Assembly: GCA_023634235.1 (NCBI GenBank)
Contig: JAMKCF010000011.1
Span: forward strand, 638,001 to 702,000
Source: Pisaster brevispinus
Taxonomy: Eukaryota > Echinodermata > Asteroidea > Forcipulatida > Asteriidae
Direction of reading: 5' to 3'
DNA: 64,000 nt
Positions 11,901-20,900 of this stretch are shown here, in pieces. Numbering within the stretch: the stretch's first letter is position 1; each line of letters starts with the position of its first letter. The notes under the pieces are model-generated. The model saw nothing but the letters and a program-made list of their open reading frames with translations. It did not search any database and had not been told where the DNA came from. The position numbers and the translations under genes are program-made.

Positions 11901-14900
11901 ACGGAGGTAAATTTTTAGTGTAAATAATGATATCTATCTGATAATGAAACCAAAAAGCCCTAAAAAGTGATCATAGGCCGTTGTCGAAACCACGGCTTGG
12001 GCTTGGGCTCCGGCTTGGGCTTTGTCCGCCTGTTTGAAGGCACTTTAAGGAAAGTGCACATTTTCTAAATAGACGGAGCCGAAGCCCAAGCCCAAACCAT
12101 GGTTTCGAAAACGGCCTTAGTACTGCTGCCCAGACGCCTGAAGAAGTGTAGAGAAGACGTCGAAGAAATAGTAGATTTAGAAGGTAAACCCGAAATAGGG
12201 AAAACACCACGCAATCAGATAGGGACTGAAACCCCATTCCACAATCCCCATGTAAGGATCCGGTCCGGGGTTCGAACCGAGGTCCGCGGCAGCGGAAGGA
12301 GCCGTTGAGCCCAAACTGAATGCGTCAAGAAACTACTATAACAGAAAACTGTCAGCAGAAATGAATTGTCTAGTAGCTAAAATAAGGATACTATAGTCAA
12401 TCTACCATTTCACATGTACAATTTGTGGGTGGTATCCTGCTCATTTCTGCTTAGCAGACAACTATAAAGCAATACTTTCTGCTTAAGCAGCTCTATTGAG
12501 CCCAGGGCGCAATTTATAGAGCTGCTTAAGCAGAAAATATTGCTTAATATATTTCTGCTAAGCAAAACTAAGCAGGATACCAGTTACATTTTGTACATGA
12601 TAAATTATATTTTAGTTGGTAACCTTATTCTGGTAAGCATAATTTTGTTGTGCTTAGCAACTTTTTATGCTTAAGCAGCTCTATGAAATTGGGCCCAGGA
12701 CACTACATAACCATGTTCCTTCAAACCAGTTACAACAGACATTAATCATCGCTTCTTTCTCTTTCTTTCTCGGTTTAAGAATGAAAGCGGAGGCAGATCT
12801 AGCACTGACTTCTACGGAAAATTCGTCACATTTGCAAAGGCTCGCCTCACTTGCTCCGTAGCGGGCACCTATAATTTTTACTACAACGATATCCGTAAGT
12901 CCAACGACCCAATTTGTAATCATATTCCCACACTCTAAAACATTTCTGGTCAACAGGCTAACCCGGAAACTGTTGATTCTGCGTAAGTTTGACACAGTTT
13001 GAGGTCATCTTGACACAGGTTCCGGGTCATACTGAACCAGAAACGGGTCAGGCCCCTCGGGATTAGCCCGAACATCTGACGTCACACTCCGAGGCTCATG
13101 AATAACGCCAGATACCAACCTGAGCGGAGGTTGCCAGATGTACCTTTGACCTAGCATTCATTTAAAACGGAGACTGGCAGTCAATTCGCACGTCCATTCA
13201 ACATTACCGATTGGGTTTGTGGGGTCCTGCTATTGTTGTTCTATTATTCCGTTCTCTATATAAAGAATTCTTTTGTGGGGTCCAGGTTGAACTGAGAATT
13301 CGCTTGTGGGGTCCATTATTCCATTGTTGAAAATTCCACACAAGGGCGCTCCCGTAAGCCCACACTCACACACATTCTCAAAAATGCATCCTTGTGGAGC
13401 ATTCTTTTGTTCTTTCTTTTGTCCCTGCACTTAACAGTTTCCCGTAGACTTTGTACACACATTTTTTTTGTGGACACCCCAGTCTTTAGAGTTTCCATGT
13501 GGAGACCTTTTCCCCTTTTTTTGTTTTGTCCTTGGTCTCCATAGGTACCGAAAATGAGCAAACTATTTCCTCTTGACTCCGAAGACCGAATGAGCTTAAA
13601 CTTTTCCTTTTTTAAATTGTGGTTTTATTTTCGTTTGTTATAATTTATAATGTTTGGTCACACAAAGGATACTGGTCGTTGACAAATACCAATGTTGGCA
13701 AAAGGATAAAATCAACCCCGAACCAAACAGCAAGGACTCAAATGTGTTATAAGAATTGGCAAGAATAGGCCTACGTCATTAGTCTTTAAGCTTACTGATT
13801 ATAAAGTTCATACTGCTAGAACCATTTCGTCTGTGAAATATTTTCTTCTGAAATGAAGTCATATTCGAGAAAACTGGGTTTTTTTTACCTAAATTATTAT
13901 TTTTTTAAACACGCAACAGCTGGTTTATTTTACAACTAAATTTGTCAAAGTGTTCACATGCTGAAAATTGTGCATTTTTCTTCAATATTTTTTCCTGACT
14001 CACACAACGGATTAAGCCAAATTTCCATATGTTTGTTATTTCATGTGTACGGTTGATCACACGAAACATGAACACTGTCTGCAAAAATTTGTAGTCAGCT
14101 CTACCAATCCTGTATAATGCCTTAAATTATGGATTATTATATTTAAATGAACAGCGTGAATTGTTTTTATGAATCTGCCACTGTTATTTCAACACTACGC
14201 ACCGAAATGTCGAATCAGATGGATAACGATTCTCTTTGTTATGTTACCTCTAAATTCCAGAGGATGTTTACCAGTCAACTAGTGATACAAATGTAGTGTA
14301 TGCCATTTTCACAACAGAACGGTAAGTGAATTTAAATAATATAAAATATAATAATAATAATAATAATAAAACAGGAAAAAACAAAAGACTAAAAAACTAA
14401 ATTCGTATTTTTTAAAGATCTTTGTACAGTATCTTTGATAATGCCTTGAAAATGTGTTCATTAAAACTGCTTTTCGTTATTAGTGGGATATTACACTCTC
14501 AAAACTCCCGATCGGAATTGATCTGCTTCTGCCCAGGGGAGCATGACCCATTGGTTATGCTGACACGGAAACTGGTTTTTAAACATTTCTGCGTCAGCTT
14601 GTCCCCCTATAGCCCATGGTGGGCGGTCTCATAGCTCAGCGCCAGTACGTTAATTCGGAGGTCGCAGGTTCAACTCTCGCTCTTGTCAATTTTTCTCTGT
14701 TCAACCCAATATTATATTAAATTTAACCCGGTTGTTTTTCCCTTTCGGTTTATAACTTGATATGTTATTATTTTCCTGTACAGTGGAATGAAAGGCTCAG
14801 CACTGTGCGCATATCGTCTTGACGAATTAGACACGTTGTTTTTCGAGAGTCAGTACCGAGCCCCGCATGAAGGGGGAAGTGAAAACCTATGGGTTCCAGT

Positions 14901-17900
14901 GCCTACCGCAACTGAACCTTTGCTCAGGGAAAGATCCGTAAGGCATTTTAACCAGTTATTAGTATGGTGGCTCATATTCGCCAATTCCTAGAGAAACCAT
15001 ATTTTATTTTACGGCAATAGTACGGCGATCTAACGCATTAGTACGGCGATCTAACGCAATAGTACGGCGATACAACGCAAAAGTACGGCGATACAACGCA
15101 ACAGCACGGCGCTATAACGCAATAGTACGGCGATTTAACGCAATATTACGGCGATATAATCGCCGTTAAATAAAACATGGTTTCTCTAGGAATTAGCGAA
15201 TATGAGCCACCGTTATAACGCATATAAAATGTGTACAAATCCCCCCATCACCCCACCCCCTTTTCAGTCGCCGGTAGGCCTACCGCAAACAATTTACTCA
15301 TTTCATTTTCGATTTAAATTATTAAGCTTTACGCTATAGACCAATGTCAAAAATGGCACGGTTCGGAAAAGCACCGAGCGTTAAACCGTGTGTCCACATC
15401 GGTGTACACTGCAAAAGCACACATACCAACACTGACACGGTGTGAAGTATTCCCATTACTATATCACTGGAGAAAATAACACCATGTCGGAGTTGTCACA
15501 TTAAAGGCGCCAAGACAATCAGTTTATTGACCCCAGTTGTTGCAGTGTAGGGCAAAACCCAAATACTTCTCATGATAAACACAGGTTCTTATACGGGAAA
15601 GCTATTTAAATGTGTTAAATGTGTAAAAACGTATTTAAATGTGTTTGTTTATCACTTGTGCCGTTGACGGCGTGCGTCAAAATGACAATTTGACGTCATG
15701 TGTGTGTGCGTTTGCTTTGCAATACCCCCATGCCGAGCGGCTTTACAAAATGGAGGTCCTTCATAATATGACGAACATGAGTAATGACGTAACAAGGCTT
15801 TTCGTGAATCTTTCTGAAGAGCACCGCAGAAGGGAATTCAAAATGATTGTTTATTACATAAATTACCTCTGTTTAGTCTCACGTAAACTCCATTTCCTTA
15901 TTCATTGAAAAAATTGTAAATGAATTTCAGCAAAAAATCACTGGTTGCCGTTTTCGTTCAAGTAGGTATTTAACTTTGACTCTCCAGTGTCCATCAAGTA
16001 GCACTCAAGACCATTCAATCGACACTCTCATGAAAATCATGACGTTCACTGTCTTGTTGAATGAAACTGCTGAGAGCAAACTTCACTACGAGACATTTGG
16101 AACGACTGCGAGCAACCCTCTTCTCGTCTCAACACAGGAACGCTTCTCCCAGATCGTTGTTGACAACTCAGTAAATACCAGCTCGGCCGATGTATTCTTT
16201 ATTGGGACAGGTAACTGAATATACAGTGTGTTACCTTGTTGACAAGTTAAACTAATGTCTTTATGGTGCGGGCAAACCTAACTGTTATGCTTATCTCACA
16301 GCCATCGATTTGAATATTGGTTGAAAACATTTTCAATTAATATCAGCAATGTCAAGTGTAATCTCATGCTGCTCGGTTTTAAGCTTTTCCTCACTTTCGT
16401 TTCTTTTGTTCCATGATATTACATTTTGTTCTTGCCACACTGTGAAGTATGAGCTTGCTCTTCAAAAGAACAAGCAAACAGACAAACAAACAAACTAACA
16501 AACAATCAAACTAACAAACACAAACGCTTATTGTTTATTGTATGTTTGGTTAATTATGTAGAGAGCGGATCTGTGCTGAAGGCATATTTGAATGAAGACC
16601 GGTCGGAAGCTTTGGTTGTAGAAGAGATCAGTCTAAACACCGATGGAGTCAAGGTGACAAATAAACAAAAGCAAACAACCAAACAAGTAAACAAAAACCA
16701 AAAAACAAGACAAAGTACAGGATAAATCGAAACAAACGAGTTTCGATCAAAAGCCTCACCGATTATTAAAGCTTATACCAGTACCAATCCTCCAAAGAAA
16801 TATTGCCGTCTGAAAAACTGTCAAGGTTAAAGAAATGGCAGTTTGATTATACTGTACAAAATATCTGTGTTCATATAGAAACTGAAGTTTGGTACACACG
16901 ATCTATTGGGCTGGGTCCAATTTCGTTAGGTTGCTTACCTTGGAATTCCTTGCTTATACGGCCTTTTGAACTTTGCAGAGCGCTGTCAGAGCAGAAATGG
17001 GCGGTAAGCATGCGCCATAAAACTATAGGTCTTGTACAGTTTCAATTGAACTGATACTGGTATTCAATAAAAGACAACTTTGATGTGCCCATGCTTTTAA
17101 TTGTTTTATTGGGGGTGTCTCCCCCCCCCCCGCTCCCTCTCTCCCCCTCCTCTCTCGACCAAATTCAGCCTGTCCTTTCAATGGTAAAGAGTGACTCGGA
17201 CCAAGCCGTGTTTGTTGGGACTGACTCGAGAGTCTACAAAATACCATTCGTGCATTGTTGTGACCAAAACTCTTCTTATGCCGGGGATCCATACTGCAAA
17301 ATGTAAGTTAAAGATGGGGTCATAGGTTGGTCTTTTTCAATGTACTGCTGATGGGCAACATTTATAAGCAAAATTGTTTAAGTCACATGTGAAAGTTTCA
17401 GCTGAGTACAGTGTCTGCTCGCTGGAAAAAAATGGCAAAAAAACTGTCACGGTATTTTTTACAAGAAAGTCGAATGAATCCACGTTTAGCAAGGTAACAG
17501 TGGGTACTACCACATCGCTGGCTGCAGCATTCGCGAACGGACACAACACCCAGAAATCTGAGGATCGATTCATGCATGAATCGTTTCTCATGTTCAAATG
17601 TTTTTGGGTGAAAAGTTATTCAAACCATTTTCGGAGGGAATTCGGAGTTTTATGGTAATTCATTTTTGGAGCATCTACCAATCTATGACCCTCATGGTAT
17701 TGCAGCCAGAAACATCATTAAGAAAAACAACAATTTTTTTGAACTGACAATGCTCAATGTTTAAAGTAAGACATAATTTGACCGCCTGCACCGGTGCCAA
17801 CTTTAAACAGAAAAATGAATAGGGGTGATTGATTTCAATGTCACTGGAAAAAAGTGGTTGGAAAGAATATGATCAACAAAAACTTTGTGTTTAAAGGTAT

Positions 17901-20900
17901 TATACAGGATTGGTAAGAATAAAAAACATCCATTTAACTTTTGTCTGATCAATCTTACTGGTTGTGAAGTTCATACTAGAACCATTTTTTTCAGTGTGAA
18001 ATAATTCCATTGAAATAAAGCCATAAACCTGTATCTGAAAACTGTTTTTTAAAACGCAACAGCTGATTTCGGCTGTTACACTACTCAAACTAAGTACATT
18101 GTGTTCACACGCGGCAATATGTGCATGTTTTTTTTACTATTTTCTCCTGACCCGAACAACGGATTAAGCAAAAATTTTCACAGGTTTGTTACTTCATGAA
18201 CATGGTTAATCACCCAAAACATGAACACTGCGAGCAAATATTTTGTCATGGCTCATACCAATCCTGTATAATACCATTAAGTTTAGCGTCATTAGGCTCT
18301 TTTCGAGACTACGTCTATGGCTCTGATTCCGGCCCATAGGCTCCGTCAGTTACATTGAAAACGATGCAAACAAACGGATGAAGCTTAACCCAGGGCTGAA
18401 AGCGAAACCATAGTTTCGCAAAGGTCCATATACTTGTATATAGTTGCCATGACAGCGAATGCACGAGGGCCGCGTGCACTTGAACAAAATGCCGCCCTTT
18501 CTTCACTTCCTGTGTGAGAGAATACTCGGTATACATGTACATGTATGTCAAGCCTAAATTTGTATGCATGATAGCTGTAAGTATGGTGGCCCTGAAAGGA
18601 CATCAAACATATATATTTACGTGAATATTTGCGTAAATATTTGCATTTTTTGCCCCGATTCGCAAATATTCACGTAAATATTCACGTAAAAATTTGAGGC
18701 TGAGGGCCAGATCGTGAATATTTACGTAAATATTGACGTGAATATTTGCAAATCGGGGCAAAAAACGTGAATATTCATTAAATATTTACGTGAATATTCA
18801 CGATTTGTCCCTCAATCTCAAAAATTGACGTGAATATTGACATGAATATTTGCAATATGTGCCCCAAATCACAAATATTTAGGTAAATATTCACGTGAAT
18901 ATTTGCGATTTGCGAATTGGGGCAAAAGCCGTAAATGTTTACATAAATATTCACGTAAATATATATGTTAACATTTAAAACCTATTATTTTACAGGCCAC
19001 GGAATTTGCCAGGATGCTCTGGTAAGTCCAAATATCTTTATTTGTTTCTCAGCCATTGATGAACATCTTGATTTGAGAGACTGGTCTCGCAAAAGGGCGC
19101 GCTTTAAAACTTGTTTTAATATCTGACTTCACACTCCGAGGCTGTGAATAGCGCCAGGATACCGGCCTTTAGTTCCTGACGGTTACCTGCCACACTAAGT
19201 GCCTTTGTCCTTGCATGACGTAATATTGAGGCGCATGCACAGCACAGTACGCCTGTATGTTGTGTCACTTTCAGTCTGGTAGTTACGCGAAAAATGTGTT
19301 TCCAATGAAACCATTGGGTTTGTATGACCAGTGCCTGTCTTTACGGACACAGACGGGGACTAGCCTACGTTTTACAAATAGACTGTGCAAGTCTCGCACG
19401 TATTCGAACGTTAGAACCCGAAATTGCGCGAGTTTGTTTCCTTCACGTGGGATCAAAATGGTCCGAAAATTTTCAAATACGCGCGAGACTTTGGGGGCTA
19501 ATGCCAAGGTGGCAATACACTCAAGGGCCCTATTGAAAAGAGTTGAATAAGCAGAAAGTTGTACTTAATAATTTTCTGCTAAGCATAAAGGAAACCAGTC
19601 ACAGAAAGTGCATGTTAAATGGTATTTTGGCTGGTAACATTATGGTAAGCAGAATTGGTTTGTGCTGAGCTGCGTGCTTAATCATCTCTATGAATTTGGG
19701 CTCAGGTGAAAATGTCCTTTGTTTATGTACATGTACATTATATATGAGCATGCACACCAAAAGAATGGTGGGTTTACCTGGAATCTGCTGCCACCTACGT
19801 CACCGAAAGTCACAAATTCATCCTCATTGGGTTCCCATGTTTGTCATATCCCCCTGCACACATCAATTGATGCTCACACAACAACGGCATCTGGTGTTTT
19901 CATCAAGAAACGTTTTTTAAAGGTTGCACTGATTTAAGAAGGAAAAAACTAAGCAAATGCTAGCATACCATACCAGCATGCATGTCGTCCCCAATATTTT
20001 TGTGTTTCCAGTTCCAGGTACGATCACTCTTCACAAGACACCATCAGATCATACTCGTGCAATCAATATTATCGACCAGCCTGTCTACGTGTGCCTCACC
20101 GGCAGTGCACCGGGAGGGGAAAATCTACGTGTGGGCGGTAAAAATAACAGTGTTGACTGCGGGAATTGTGAGCCCTTGCCGTACACTGCGTTGACGTCGG
20201 TTGCCGCTGACAGGACCGAGTATGTGCTGGTGATCATCAATGCCACCTCATCAAATGAAACGGAAAATTGCACCTGCTCCATCAGTTTGGAAATAGATAG
20301 CGGTGCTGTGGACACAAGAAACTTTACATTGACTGTAGATTCCTCAGGTAAGATAATATGCATGAATACGTGACGTTATGCCTTTAAACTCAGAAAGAAT
20401 AGAAACTACGTAGATCATAGAGCAAGTATCTTTACAATCATCTTAATTAAAAGGATCTCTAATCTAGCCTGGAGCTAGATGTAACTTTACCTAAGTGTGG
20501 CCCAAACCCCTTGAACCCCAAAATGTTTGCCTCGGCCCAGATGCCGGCTAACCTAAATGCAGCCCAAACAAACCCCCTTGAACCCAAAGTTTTAACCTCA
20601 GCCCAGATGTCAGCTTACCCAAATGTAGCCGAAACCCATTTGAACCTTAATGTAGCCTGCATGGGACCAGTCATCTATACCTGAGTACAAAATTGAACAA
20701 AGTAAACAACTAAACGAAGAAAGAAAAGAAGTAAACGAGCAGAATGTGAAATATTAACACTATTTTAAATATGAGCAAACTGGTATTAAAACAAATAAAT
20801 AGCCAATCGGGTGGATTTAAAAATACAAACGTACGCAAAAGTGAAATTTATAGAAAAGTCGGTTTGAGGAGGGTTCATCAGAAAATAAACGATTAAATTG

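Noticed and set aside
15639..15908. Open frame of 89 codons between Sema exons 10 and 11, at first a candidate exon
   Set aside because: No usable AG acceptor precedes its coding-looking part, and exon 10 joins exon 11 in phase 0 directly, placing ...RERS next to CPSS as expected.
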